From positions 62,001-126,000 of the forward strand of contig NZ_SUKA01000004.1 in the NCBI RefSeq assembly GCF_005049105.1: a stretch of DNA of 64,000 nt. Reading direction: 5' to 3'. Below, in pieces: positions 44,597-53,628 of this stretch (the first letter of the stretch is position 1; the number at the start of each line of letters is the position of its first letter). The notes below the pieces were generated by a model. The model saw only the letters and a program-made list of their open reading frames with translations. It did no database searches and had not been told where the DNA came from. This DNA comes from Sphingobacterium alkalisoli. Lineage in GTDB: Bacteria > Bacteroidota > Bacteroidia > Sphingobacteriales > Sphingobacteriaceae. Position numbers and translations under genes: made by a program.

Positions 44597-47200
44597 ATGG
44601 TTGCAGGAATTGTTGTAAAACACGCATGGCTGTTGATGCTCTCGGTAATCGTAACGGTGCTATTGTCGGCCGTAGCCTGTTCACCTCGTCAGACCTCTAG
44701 CGATATCGCTCCTAACGCGGATAGTCTGGAGAATGTTGCGTATCACAAAACAACTGCTGATACTGGCAATATAGTACCTACGGATAAACTATACGAACAA
44801 ATAGCAGATATCGTCGAAGGACAACCCGAAAAACTTATCGCTAATCCGGATTCGTTTTACAACATCATTCCAAACACCCCCGAGACTACCTACCAACAGG
44901 AATTGTACGTATATATACTTTCCAGTATGGGGTATCTGCTGCGTGAACATGCGGATATCATGCAGAGTATTAAGTATTATGAAAAAGCATTTCAAGCGAC
45001 GAAGATCTATACATTGCCAGATACCGATATAGACAATGATATCGTTATGCCCCTAGCAAACCTCTATATACGTATTGATGACAACAAAAAGGCTATTTCT
45101 CTCCTAGAGCAGTCGATCAGGACAGTGAAAACTTCGCAAAACTTAAGTTCTTTCACTAACAATCTAGCCAATGCGTACATTTATGACAACCATCCATCGA
45201 AAGCAAAATCAGTTATTTTAGCCATACTCCGAACCAACCCGCCGTTAAAACCTCTACTTTACAATACATTGACTTCGATCTATTGGAGCGAGGATAAGAT
45301 CGATAGCTGTAAAATATATAATCGAAAAGCCCTAGAAGAATTTGAGAAAATAACATTGACAGGAGATACCATTTTATGGTATACCAACGCTCTCAGTATG
45401 GCAGGCCGTTTATCATCGAGTAAGCGACCTCTAGAAACGTCCCTAAAAATACTGGAAGAAACCTTTCCCGTCCACAAATTACGAGAGAAAGCCAAGCTGC
45501 AACTTGAGCTCGCAACTGTTTACTACTCCAATAGCGAGCCCGAGAAAGCCCTCAGTAAGTACAAGCAAGTATTAATTTATTTTTCTGCTACCGATAAGTA
45601 TCAGTTAGATTACACCTATACCCAAGCCTTAGCTAAAATCGGGGATTGTTATGCGTTGCTCCATAGGCTAGATTCAGCTATCGCTTATTATCAATGGGCG
45701 ATCGAAAATGACTATCGTACACAACAGCTTATTGTCAGCAAAGAAAATCAACTAAAAAATAACATCTGGCATAAAAATCTCATTGAGAGCGCGATAACGC
45801 TTTGTGAGCAAAAATTAGAAATAGAGCCAAATGATAACATGACACTTGAAACCATGTTGTGGTGTATAGAATTAGGCAAAGCCAGAATGTTGATCACTGA
45901 AATTAATCGGTCGGAAAAATGGTCTTCACAGGATGGAGATTTGAGAAATGCTATTCAGTCTATTCGAACATCGTACCAAGAGTTAGGTGAGGTAGATAAT
46001 TATGAACGTCGGGTTCAGCTACAGCAAAACATCAAAAAATCGCTGCTTGAATTTCAGTTGTCCGAAAAATACTTCGAAAAAATCAGCTCCCCCATAACAC
46101 AAAAAGAATTTATTAAAACACTTAAAAACGAAAATTACGATTGCTATAGTTATTTTATTCACCAAGACAGCACCCTAACGGTTCTCGGTGTCGTTAACCA
46201 GCAAATTGTCTATAAAAAAGTGAGCGATAAAGATCTCCTTACCCAAATTGAAAAATTTAAGAAAACATATTTTGGAGATACACCAAACAGCTACAATCTG
46301 TCTCCGGCCAGTTACAAAAAAGAGGCCAATAAAATAACGGAAATCCTACTCCCTGCTATTGCACGAACAAAACCCAACATTTTTCTGTCCTTAGATGGTT
46401 TATTTCACGGACTGCCCTTTGATGCTTTGTGGAATTCGGGCTTCCTCGTCGAGAAACACAACTTTTCTTACCTCAATTCCTTCTTACTATTCGATATTCT
46501 GTCAAATAATAAGGTATCCGCTACTTCTGTTTCCATTTTACACCGGTCGGAATACCAACCTCCGCTACCGAACCTTCATTTTGTAAAAGAAGAGGTAAAG
46601 AATATAGCCAATAAATTTCTATCTCAAATAATAGATCCTGAAGAGCAACATGATTCGGTGCTATCCGAGAAGTTTTCTTCTCAGCATATCATTCATATTG
46701 CTGCACATGCTATATTGGAAGAAGACAAAGAACCCTGCATCTACCTTAAAAACAGGATATCGACCAATCAACTAGCTTACTATGAAATGAATACACCTCT
46801 TGTCTTTCTCTCCGCCTGTAATACCGGGACGGGAAAACCGTTACCCTCTGAAGGGACAGAAAGTATACATCGGGTATTTTTGAGTAGAGGAGTTCCTTCT
46901 GTTATTTCCACCTATTGGTTTGCAAATGATGAAATGATGCTATCCCTTACGGCTTCTTTCTATGAACAGTTATCTGCAACAGGTTATCCTATGGAGGCAT
47001 TAGGAAAAGCAAAGAGAACCTTCTTAGCGACAGCCTCTGACAGAGAAGGAAATCCATGGTATTGGGCAAACATCAACTATGCGGGGGTAAACAACGAAAT
47101 AGGTCTGAAGAAATCTTCAAACCTATTCTTTTACTGTAGTTTGTTAGTAGTCTTGCTACTTATCCCAGCGCTCTTTTTATATACACGATCGAAGCGTTAG
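44597..47200 (+). CDS. TPR-CHAT caspase-like protease, lipoprotein with C-terminal membrane helix
   Basis: 867 residues. A lipoprotein signal (MLSVIVTVLLSAVACSP, lipobox SAVAC) is followed by several TPR-like helical repeats (SIKYYEKAFQATKIY, ALSKYKQVLIYFSA, AIAYYQWAIENDYR) up to about 420. The C-terminal CHAT domain (about 550-830) shows the catalytic His in HIIHIAAHAILEE near 700 and Cys in FLSACNTGTGKPLPSEGTE near 739, then RGVPSVISTYWFANDE. A final helix LFFYCSLLVVLLLIPALFLY anchors the tail. CHAT proteases are caspase relatives, some activated through TPRs. Located with a sigma/anti-sigma pair, it is a candidate site-1-type protease; target unknown. The true start may be the internal ATG giving MLSVIV. 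Confidence 0.85.
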   Translation: MVAGIVVKHAWLLMLSVIVTVLLSAVACSPRQTSSDIAPNADSLENVAYHKTTADTGNIVPTDKLYEQIADIVEGQPEKLIANPDSFYNIIPNTPETTYQQELYVYILSSMGYLLREHADIMQSIKYYEKAFQATKIYTLPDTDIDNDIVMPLANLYIRIDDNKKAISLLEQSIRTVKTSQNLSSFTNNLANAYIYDNHPSKAKSVILAILRTNPPLKPLLYNTLTSIYWSEDKIDSCKIYNRKALEEFEKITLTGDTILWYTNALSMAGRLSSSKRPLETSLKILEETFPVHKLREKAKLQLELATVYYSNSEPEKALSKYKQVLIYFSATDKYQLDYTYTQALAKIGDCYALLHRLDSAIAYYQWAIENDYRTQQLIVSKENQLKNNIWHKNLIESAITLCEQKLEIEPNDNMTLETMLWCIELGKARMLITEINRSEKWSSQDGDLRNAIQSIRTSYQELGEVDNYERRVQLQQNIKKSLLEFQLSEKYFEKISSPITQKEFIKTLKNENYDCYSYFIHQDSTLTVLGVVNQQIVYKKVSDKDLLTQIEKFKKTYFGDTPNSYNLSPASYKKEANKITEILLPAIARTKPNIFLSLDGLFHGLPFDALWNSGFLVEKHNFSYLNSFLLFDILSNNKVSATSVSILHRSEYQPPLPNLHFVKEEVKNIANKFLSQIIDPEEQHDSVLSEKFSSQHIIHIAAHAILEEDKEPCIYLKNRISTNQLAYYEMNTPLVFLSACNTGTGKPLPSEGTESIHRVFLSRGVPSVISTYWFANDEMMLSLTASFYEQLSATGYPMEALGKAKRTFLATASDREGNPWYWANINYAGVNNEIGLKKSSNLFFYCSLLVVLLLIPALFLYTRSKR

Positions 47201-47203
47201 GGA

Positions 47204-47236
47204 CGGGATATTTTATAAAGAAAAACAAAATATCCG
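47204..47236. terminator. hairpin between CHAT and OmpA genes
   Basis: GGATATTTT (47206-47214) pairs with AAAATATCC (47227-47235) around a 12-base A-rich loop, just after the CHAT stop. No long T-run follows, so the terminator role is moderately supported. Confidence 0.5.
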
Positions 47237-47356
47237 ATAATAAACCTGAAGAGTCCTTGTGGTCTTTTGGGCGATCTCCCTTTATTTTTCTGATTATTCA
47301 TAACAGTGTATGTTAGTTAGCTTTTTAATGTATACGTCCACAGTTGAAATTCGCGA

Positions 47357-49105
47357 CTACAGCGCTAATATTTTAATTTCAGTTCTCCTGTTCTGTTCAT
47401 GCATTGCTTCAGAGCAATTGATATTATTCTCGCAATGATTCATCAACTTACCCTCTCCGTACCCTTTTGCGATCAATCTGTCTTTCGCGATACCACGACT
47501 AATTAAATAGTGTACAGCCGCGTCAGCTCTTCTTTGCGATAGCTTCTGATTGTAGTCATCGTTACCTCTACTGTCGGTATGTGATGATAATTCAATCTGC
47601 AGTGTGGGATTTTGTTGAAGTATGGAAACGACGTTATCGAGTATAATTGCTGCATCCAACCGAATAGTACTCTTATCAAAATCATAATGAATATTCTTCA
47701 ACACCCACTCTTCCCCTGCTATCAGATCGCAGACACCCAACTTCAATGTCACATACAGTGTTTGACTACGATCCAGCCCCTTGGTACTCACTATTTCCGT
47801 CTGTGAGTATTTACCTGCCTGATTAGCTACAACAGAGAACTCTCCATTTTGTTCTAACTGGTAAATAAATTTACCCTCCCCATCCGATATCTGGGATACA
47901 TTAGATTTTGAGTTGTTATTGGTTAATACGGTATTGACTCCTGCCGTATTTTTTTCGAGCGTACAGTCAAAGGTTTCGCCGATTAATGTGAAGCGTGGAT
48001 CATCATGATAGATTTCTTTAAATAGTATACTGGAGGGTGATTTAAAATCTTCCTCTGTCAAGATGAGCAACGGTGTCTTTATTCCGTTTTTCTCCCCTAC
48101 TACCTCATATTTTCCGGGAATTACTTCCGAAATTCGCGCTGCTTGGCCATTCGCATCACTTACTGAAGTTTCTTCCACATTGAGCCCTCTCACGGAGACC
48201 GTCACACCGCTTAATGCTAAATTCGTCTGCTTATCTTTCACGACTATCTGTAGTCCTTTGTCCGCTCTCTTTACCATATCGTCGTAATGCGCAGCGGGTT
48301 CTACATTAGCTTTTGGTGTAGCTTTTATCCCAAAGATATATTTCACACCAATACCAATATTCACACTTTGATGAAGCGTGGAAGTCATCATTTTCCGCTC
48401 TTCGTAATGATCTAGGAAACTTTTCACCTCCGTATCTGAGGCGATCGGATTGTGCTCTACATGTTCTTCTACGGTGAACTGGCTATTTTTACCACTGAAG
48501 TTAGAACCGAAAGACTGTAAATAATCCACGTTCGCAAAGAGTGCAAGATGTGGGTTCAATTTATAATTAAACCGCATCCCCCCAACGCCAGCCCAAGTTA
48601 TTGCTTTATTGGTCGAATCATTAGCTGTATTTTTCACATCCATTGTAAAGGGGAATAGCATATTATCCTCGTAGTAGAGTGATCTGGCATATTCTGGAAA
48701 CTGCTGCTGCATGACGCCTCCTTTTACATAAATTTCAAGTTGGAAGTGGTTTTTCTCATATTTATAGGTAGGTCCTATTCCGATGAAATAATTCACAAAT
48801 TTACTTTTTTGGTAGTTTGTACTCAGATAACCATTTGTGAAAAAGAGGGTATCTTGCTTAGCAGCACCATGTGATAGATAGCGTGCATCCACACCTAAAC
48901 CGAACGTGTTGCTCTTAAAATATTTATCGAGAAAAAAACCAGAAAAGTAGCCTATTTTGGTTTCACCTACTGATTTGTACGTTCCAATGGGAATACTCAC
49001 ACCCCCTTGTACACCGATTTGCAAATCTCCCTTAGAGGAATTTACCTGTGCCTGTGCTAAAATTGTAATTCCAATTAACATTAAAGCAAGTAAAATTTTC
49101 TTCAT
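47357..49105 (-). CDS. OmpA family protein with barrel and carboxypeptidase-regulatory domains
   Basis: 582 residues. Signal peptide (ILLALMLIGITILAQAQ), an N-terminal barrel-like region to about 270, a CarboxypepD_reg-like domain near 285-350 (KDKQTNLALSGVTVSVRGLN, VIPGKYEVVGEKNG) and a C-terminal OmpA domain from about 465: LKNIHYDFDKSTIRLDAAII, LSSHTDSRGNDDYNQKLSQR and RRTEIKIL, with the peptidoglycan-binding Asp and Arg. A Cys pair (HCENNINCSEA) lies in the last loop. It links the outer membrane to peptidoglycan. It converges on the CHAT gene, so co-regulation is not implied by position alone. Confidence 0.9.
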   Translation of the reverse strand: MKKILLALMLIGITILAQAQVNSSKGDLQIGVQGGVSIPIGTYKSVGETKIGYFSGFFLDKYFKSNTFGLGVDARYLSHGAAKQDTLFFTNGYLSTNYQKSKFVNYFIGIGPTYKYEKNHFQLEIYVKGGVMQQQFPEYARSLYYEDNMLFPFTMDVKNTANDSTNKAITWAGVGGMRFNYKLNPHLALFANVDYLQSFGSNFSGKNSQFTVEEHVEHNPIASDTEVKSFLDHYEERKMMTSTLHQSVNIGIGVKYIFGIKATPKANVEPAAHYDDMVKRADKGLQIVVKDKQTNLALSGVTVSVRGLNVEETSVSDANGQAARISEVIPGKYEVVGEKNGIKTPLLILTEEDFKSPSSILFKEIYHDDPRFTLIGETFDCTLEKNTAGVNTVLTNNNSKSNVSQISDGEGKFIYQLEQNGEFSVVANQAGKYSQTEIVSTKGLDRSQTLYVTLKLGVCDLIAGEEWVLKNIHYDFDKSTIRLDAAIILDNVVSILQQNPTLQIELSSHTDSRGNDDYNQKLSQRRADAAVHYLISRGIAKDRLIAKGYGEGKLMNHCENNINCSEAMHEQNRRTEIKILAL

Positions 49106-49418
49106 ACCTTTTAGTTTTAAGTTTTTAATTACCGTCCATCTGCATATGTCAACTTCTCTAAACAGATGCCTGCCCGATCTAGATAAGGAGGCTGTAGTTT
49201 TTCATCCTATCAGACTTATTGATATATCAAGGACAGTTCGGAATTGTTACCCCTAGAAATAAAAAAAACTTCTTGTTTAGGTATATTACCAACGACTATG
49301 AAGCTTGTTGATATCCACTGAATATGGAATACAGACACTTTCAAAAAAAAATCAGCAATTAGAATGTGTCAACTCATAATCTTTTTCATAAATTGCGTAC
49401 TTTATAACTAGAATAGAA
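49106..49418. other. divergent spacer between ompA-like and ilvE genes
   Basis: 313 bases with no credible gene. It contains a perfect 12-base palindrome TTGATATATCAA at 49219-49230, which could be an operator. No exact TAnnTTTG element was found near the ilvE start. Confidence 0.4.
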
Positions 49419-50486
49419 ATGAGCGCGACAGAACAACTTTCAATTCGCGTAGAGCCAACGCAACAATCACGACTCTCGCAGGTAGACTTTAACAATTTAA
49501 CATTCGGACAAATCATGTCAGACCACATGCTGGTCGCTGAATACAATGATGGTGAATGGACTGACGTCAGCATTCTACCTTATGGTGATTTGACTGTTAG
49601 CCCATCCATGTCGGCACTGCACTACGGGCAGGCCATCTTTGAAGGGGTTAAAGGATACAAATTTGCTGATGGTACCGTGAGTATTTTCCGTCCCGAAAAA
49701 AACTGGGAACGCTTCAACAAATCAGCTTCACGCCTACAAATGCCTGAAGTGCCTGAAGAAATTTTCTTGGGTGGATTAAAAAAATTATTAGATGTAGACA
49801 GAAATTGGGTCCCTTCTAAAGAAGGAACTTCGTTGTATATCCGTCCGTTTATGTTTGCTACGGAAGCGGCACTGGGTGTCCATCCTTCTATTTCATATAA
49901 ATTCATTATCATTACGTGCCCGGTAGGAGCCTATTATAGCAAACCAATCAGTTTAAAGGTAGAAACCCATTATACACGTGCAGCAGAAGGCGGCGTAGGG
50001 TTTTCTAAAAATGCTGGTAATTACGCCCTATCCTTGTACCCTACCCAACTGGCCAACGATGCTGGATACGACCAAATTATGTGGACCGACGCAAAAGAGC
50101 ATAGGTACATTGAGGAGGCGGGCACAGCGAACCTGATTTTCCGCATCGGGGATTCCATTATCACCCCGCATGGTGATACAATACTACATGGTGTGACCCG
50201 TCGCACGATTATGGAATTAGCGGAAAAATGGGGCTATAAGGCGGAACAGCGCAAGGTGTCGGTGCAAGAATTAATTGAAGGTATCGAAAACGGAACGGTA
50301 TCCGAAGCATTTGCTGCCGGGACCGCAGCTACCATCACCCATATTTCAAGTATCGGATTTGAAGGAAATGACTATCATCTACCTCCGGTAGAAGGTCGCG
50401 AGTTTGCTAACAAGGTACTGAGCTATTTAAATGCGCTACGCTACGGCGAAATCGAAGATCCTTTCGGTTGGAATTATATTGTCTAG
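49419..50486 (+). CDS. ilvE: branched-chain amino acid aminotransferase
   Basis: 355 residues, class IV PLP-dependent transaminase of the type II BCAT group. LSVSPSMSALHYGQAIFEG-like text near 63, LYIRPFMFATEAALGVHPS near 147, GVGFSKNAGNYALSLYPTQL near 192 containing the PLP lysine, EEAGTANLIFRIGDSIITP and LHGVTRRTIMELAEKWG are conserved. It catalyses the last step of leucine, isoleucine and valine synthesis. It is followed by a strong terminator and is probably monocistronic. Confidence 0.95.
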   Translation: MSATEQLSIRVEPTQQSRLSQVDFNNLTFGQIMSDHMLVAEYNDGEWTDVSILPYGDLTVSPSMSALHYGQAIFEGVKGYKFADGTVSIFRPEKNWERFNKSASRLQMPEVPEEIFLGGLKKLLDVDRNWVPSKEGTSLYIRPFMFATEAALGVHPSISYKFIIITCPVGAYYSKPISLKVETHYTRAAEGGVGFSKNAGNYALSLYPTQLANDAGYDQIMWTDAKEHRYIEEAGTANLIFRIGDSIITPHGDTILHGVTRRTIMELAEKWGYKAEQRKVSVQELIEGIENGTVSEAFAAGTAATITHISSIGFEGNDYHLPPVEGREFANKVLSYLNALRYGEIEDPFGWNYIV

Positions 50487-50509
50487 TTGTTCAAATTGAC
50501 TACTATAGT

Positions 50510-50546
50510 AAATCCCAAGCAGTTATTCTGTTTGGGATTTTTTGTT
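50510..50546. terminator. bidirectional terminator between ilvE and miaA
   Basis: AAATCCCAA (50510-50518) pairs with TTGGGATTT (50532-50540), with an inner CAG/CTG extension, and is followed by TTTTTTG on the plus strand. The mirrored A-rich arm would serve miaA on the minus strand. Confidence 0.88.
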
Positions 50547-51524
50547 GTAAACAGAAAGATTAAGATAGGCAACGATCTCCTCTATTTCATCTGGCTCAAA
50601 CCATTTGGTATCACCATATTTCTTAAACCAGGTAATCTGCCGCTTGGCATAGCGACGAGAATTTTGTTTAATTTTATCTACCGCTTCCAGAACAGAAATA
50701 TTCCCATCCAAATAGTCGAACAATTCGGCATAGCCCACAGTCAGTAAAGCAGGTTTATCCCGGTGGGTCCTTAGTGATTTTACTTCTTCTAACAAACCCA
50801 TTGCCATCATATGGTCCACACGAATATTAATGCGTTCGTATAATTTCTCCCTACCTGTGTTAAGCCCAATCGTTATGATGTTGAAGGGTCGCTTAACCGT
50901 ATTATTTTTTTGGTAGTAAGATATGGGATTACCGGTCGCTTCGTACACTTCCAAAGCACGGACAACCCGTTGCGGATTGGAGCTATCGATACTTGCATAA
51001 TATGCAGGATCGACTTGAAGTAAGCGCTGTTGCAACGGTTCAATACCCTGCTGTGTTAGATCCTGATTTAATCGATCGCGCACCCCTTGAGGAGCTTTGG
51101 GAAAATTATCCAGGCCTTCACAAACGGCCCGCACAAATAAGCCCGAACCTCCTACCATGATAACTGTATCATGCTTTTGGAATAACTGCTTTAACAGATC
51201 TAATACATCGCGTTCGAAATCTCCCGCAGAATACGCTTCCTCTATGGAGTGGGAATCTATAAAATGATGCGGAGCTGCTGCTAATTCTTCTGCACTGGGT
51301 TTCGCCGTACCGATATTCATCTCGCGATAAAACTGACGCGAATCCGCAGAAATAATTTCCGTACTGAAATGTTGCGCCAAAGAAATAGCTGTAGCTGTTT
51401 TACCTACCGCAGTAGGGCCAACCACCACCACTAGCGTCTTGTTAGCTGCTGGATTGGGCGTACTAATAACCTTCTTCTCCTCCGAATTTTTGTGATTCCT
51501 CTTCTCCACCTTCCTCTTCTTCAT
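50523..51524 (-). CDS. miaA: tRNA dimethylallyltransferase MiaA
   Basis: About 300 residues for the conserved core. The P-loop GPTAVGKTATAISLAQHF and EIISADSRQFYREMNIGTAK, HHFIDSHSIEEAYSAGDFER, VMVGGSGLFVRAVCEGLDNF and QITWFKKYGDTKWF are diagnostic. It adds a dimethylallyl group to A37 of tRNAs. The start is uncertain: the frame is open back to 51614 across the acidic tail of the upstream gene, and the ATG at 51524 is the closest, giving a basic 29-residue lead. A non-ATG start nearer 51467 is equally possible. Confidence 0.88.
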   Translation of the reverse strand: MKKRKVEKRNHKNSEEKKVISTPNPAANKTLVVVVGPTAVGKTATAISLAQHFSTEIISADSRQFYREMNIGTAKPSAEELAAAPHHFIDSHSIEEAYSAGDFERDVLDLLKQLFQKHDTVIMVGGSGLFVRAVCEGLDNFPKAPQGVRDRLNQDLTQQGIEPLQQRLLQVDPAYYASIDSSNPQRVVRALEVYEATGNPISYYQKNNTVKRPFNIITIGLNTGREKLYERINIRVDHMMAMGLLEEVKSLRTHRDKPALLTVGYAELFDYLDGNISVLEAVDKIKQNSRRYAKRQITWFKKYGDTKWFEPDEIEEIVAYLNLSVYNKKSQTE

Positions 51525-52047
51525 CCACCGTATCAAAATCATCCTCTTCATCCACACCATACTCTTCGGTAACCGCATCGACGAAATCATCCTCCTCGTC
51601 ATCATCAACCACATCCGCCGCTGGAAAACTTGCCGCCGCCAGATGTCTAGGAGCCTGACCTACAACTTTAAATAACGCTGGATACACCTTACCATCCTCT
51701 TCTTTCAAAATCTTAATAAGTTCGACATGAAAATCATATGGACGGTCAAAATTATAGATGTAGTAGAATTTTTGATGGGGATCATCTATAAATTTACTCA
51801 AACGGATATTTTCCATAAGTAATATGCCCTCGCCTATTTTTCGGGCAGAAGGTTGTAACGCCACTTCTGTCCCCTTCTTCCACTGGTCATTGCTTACGTA
51901 GAATGAAGAAGACGCGTCTTCAGGATAACCTGTGCTTTTGTGAATTTCCTGGTGTAATTCTAAGAAGGTGCTTCTTGAAGGCATATCAATATCACGATAT
52001 ATATCTTCATAATCTTCAAAAGTTACTCTAAATCTATAAATTGCCAT
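51463..52047 (-). CDS. PRiA4b ORF-3-like protein with acidic tail
   Basis: 194 residues. The N-terminal 130 residues (MAIYRFRVTFEDYEDIYRDI, SRSTFLELHQEIHKSTGYPE, FYYIYNFDRPYDFHVELIKI) fit the plasmid pRiA4b ORF-3/IS1096 TnpR-like family, whose function is unknown. The last 50 residues are nearly all Asp and Glu (DDDEEDDF, DEEDDFDTVDEEEEGGEEE), typical of the stand-alone Bacteroidota members. It sits between the CCA enzyme and miaA, and its end overlaps the possible N-terminus of miaA. An association with tRNA processing is only contextual. Confidence 0.8.
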   Translation of the reverse strand: MAIYRFRVTFEDYEDIYRDIDMPSRSTFLELHQEIHKSTGYPEDASSSFYVSNDQWKKGTEVALQPSARKIGEGILLMENIRLSKFIDDPHQKFYYIYNFDRPYDFHVELIKILKEEDGKVYPALFKVVGQAPRHLAAASFPAADVVDDDEEDDFVDAVTEEYGVDEEDDFDTVDEEEEGGEEESQKFGGEEGY

Positions 52048-52099
52048 ATTATAAGTTTCGTTTTTAAGCTCACGCCCAATCGCTGTATAAAAATAAAAA

Positions 52100-53530
52100 T
52101 TATTTTAAAGTCTCTAAAGACAAAGTACGTTTTGGTTCTAAATTTATTTCTTTCCCCCGTTTCACCATAAAATAATACGCAGCCTCACGGCTATTTGGAA
52201 TCTCTCCTTCCAAAATTGCCTCGCGAATTGCGTTCTTAATAATTCCGACCAACTTGCCTGGACCCAATCCAAAAACTTCCATGATATCTTCTCCAGTAAC
52301 AGGGGGCTGCCAGTTGCGAATCTGATCACGCTCTTCTACATCTTTGAGCTTCTGCTTTACAAGCTCAAAATTATCTCTATACTTTTTCTTCTTAAATTCA
52401 TTTTTGGTCGTCACATCTGCATGACATAGCAACATTAATGCCTCTATATCATCGCCAGCTTCAAAAAGTAAACGTCTAACAGCCGAATCGGTTACAATCT
52501 CTTGTGCCAATACAATTGGGCGAAGATGCAGCTGTACCAATTTTTGCACGAATTTCATTTTGTCGTTAAGGGGCAATTTCAGTTCGGCAAAAAGTTTGGG
52601 TACCATCCTAGCTCCTTTGTCTTCGTGCCCGTGGAATGTCCATCCGATTCGCTTATCAAATCGTTTGGTGGCTGGCTTCGCAATATCATGCATAATAGCC
52701 GCCCATCTCAACCATAGATCGGTAGACATCTCGGCAACGTTGTCCAACACTTCCAACGTATGGTAAAAATTATCCTTGTGCCCTTTCCCATCAATTACAT
52801 CGACACCATGTAGATTGTACATGGCTGGAAATATCAACTCCAATAATCCTGTATCAAAAAGGTATTTAAAACCCACTGATGGCTTATCCGACAAGATGAT
52901 CTTGTTTAATTCATCGGTAATACGTTCCTTAGAAATGATTTTAATCCTATCTTTTGTATCCGAAATGGATTGAACCGCATGGATGTCAATTTTAAAGTTC
53001 AATTGCGTCGCAAAGCGGATAGCCCGCATCATACGCAATGGATCATCTGAAAATGTTTCCGCGGGCGCTACAGGGGTCCGAACAATGCGGTTTTTAATAT
53101 CTTCCACACCATTAAACGGATCCAACAGTTCTCCATAGTTCTCTGCATTGAGCGAATAGGCCATAGCGTTAATGGTGAAATCACGTCTATTCTGATCATC
53201 GGGCAAGGTACCGTCTTCCACAATAGGCTTACGTGATTCGCGTCGATAGGATTCTTTTCTTGCCCCTACAAATTCGACATCCAAACCATCATAAACCAAC
53301 ATGGCCGTCCCAAAAGATTTATATACAGCTACTTTAGTGCGTAGTTTTTCGCCCAACGCATTTGCAAAATCTATTCCGCTTCCAATCACTAGAATATCTA
53401 CATCATTTTTAAACGGACGATCCATAATACGATCCCGTACATATCCGCCAATGACGTAGCATTCGGTTTTCGTATGTTCTGCCAATTCTTTAATAATGGA
53501 AAATATAGGATGTTGTAGATATTCAGTCAT
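52100..53530 (-). CDS. cca: CCA tRNA nucleotidyltransferase with HD domain
   Basis: 476 residues. The class II nucleotidyltransferase head has CYVIGGYVRDRIMDRPFKND near 24 and VDILVIG with the catalytic carboxylates, GTLPDDQNRRDFTINAMAY near 107 and DPLRMMRAIRFATQLNFKID near 161. An HD domain follows (LRWAAIMHDIAKPATKRF near 273). It adds or repairs the 3' CCA of tRNA; the HD domain adds phosphatase-type activity in relatives. The gene is 52 bases upstream of the PRiA4-like gene in the same direction. Confidence 0.92.
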   Translation of the reverse strand: MTEYLQHPIFSIIKELAEHTKTECYVIGGYVRDRIMDRPFKNDVDILVIGSGIDFANALGEKLRTKVAVYKSFGTAMLVYDGLDVEFVGARKESYRRESRKPIVEDGTLPDDQNRRDFTINAMAYSLNAENYGELLDPFNGVEDIKNRIVRTPVAPAETFSDDPLRMMRAIRFATQLNFKIDIHAVQSISDTKDRIKIISKERITDELNKIILSDKPSVGFKYLFDTGLLELIFPAMYNLHGVDVIDGKGHKDNFYHTLEVLDNVAEMSTDLWLRWAAIMHDIAKPATKRFDKRIGWTFHGHEDKGARMVPKLFAELKLPLNDKMKFVQKLVQLHLRPIVLAQEIVTDSAVRRLLFEAGDDIEALMLLCHADVTTKNEFKKKKYRDNFELVKQKLKDVEERDQIRNWQPPVTGEDIMEVFGLGPGKLVGIIKNAIREAILEGEIPNSREAAYYFMVKRGKEINLEPKRTLSLETLK

Positions 53531-53628
53531 AGCTTTCGCACTTCAGACCCTTATGGGTCTAATAATTCGCAAAATTACTTAATTTAAATAGAAATCGAGG
53601 TATAGAAAATTGCTTCTCCGTGTAAAGA

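Noticed and set aside
49219..49230. TTGATATATCAA palindrome as a definite operator
   Set aside because: No regulator or repeat of the site is seen, and AT-rich palindromes of this size arise easily by chance.
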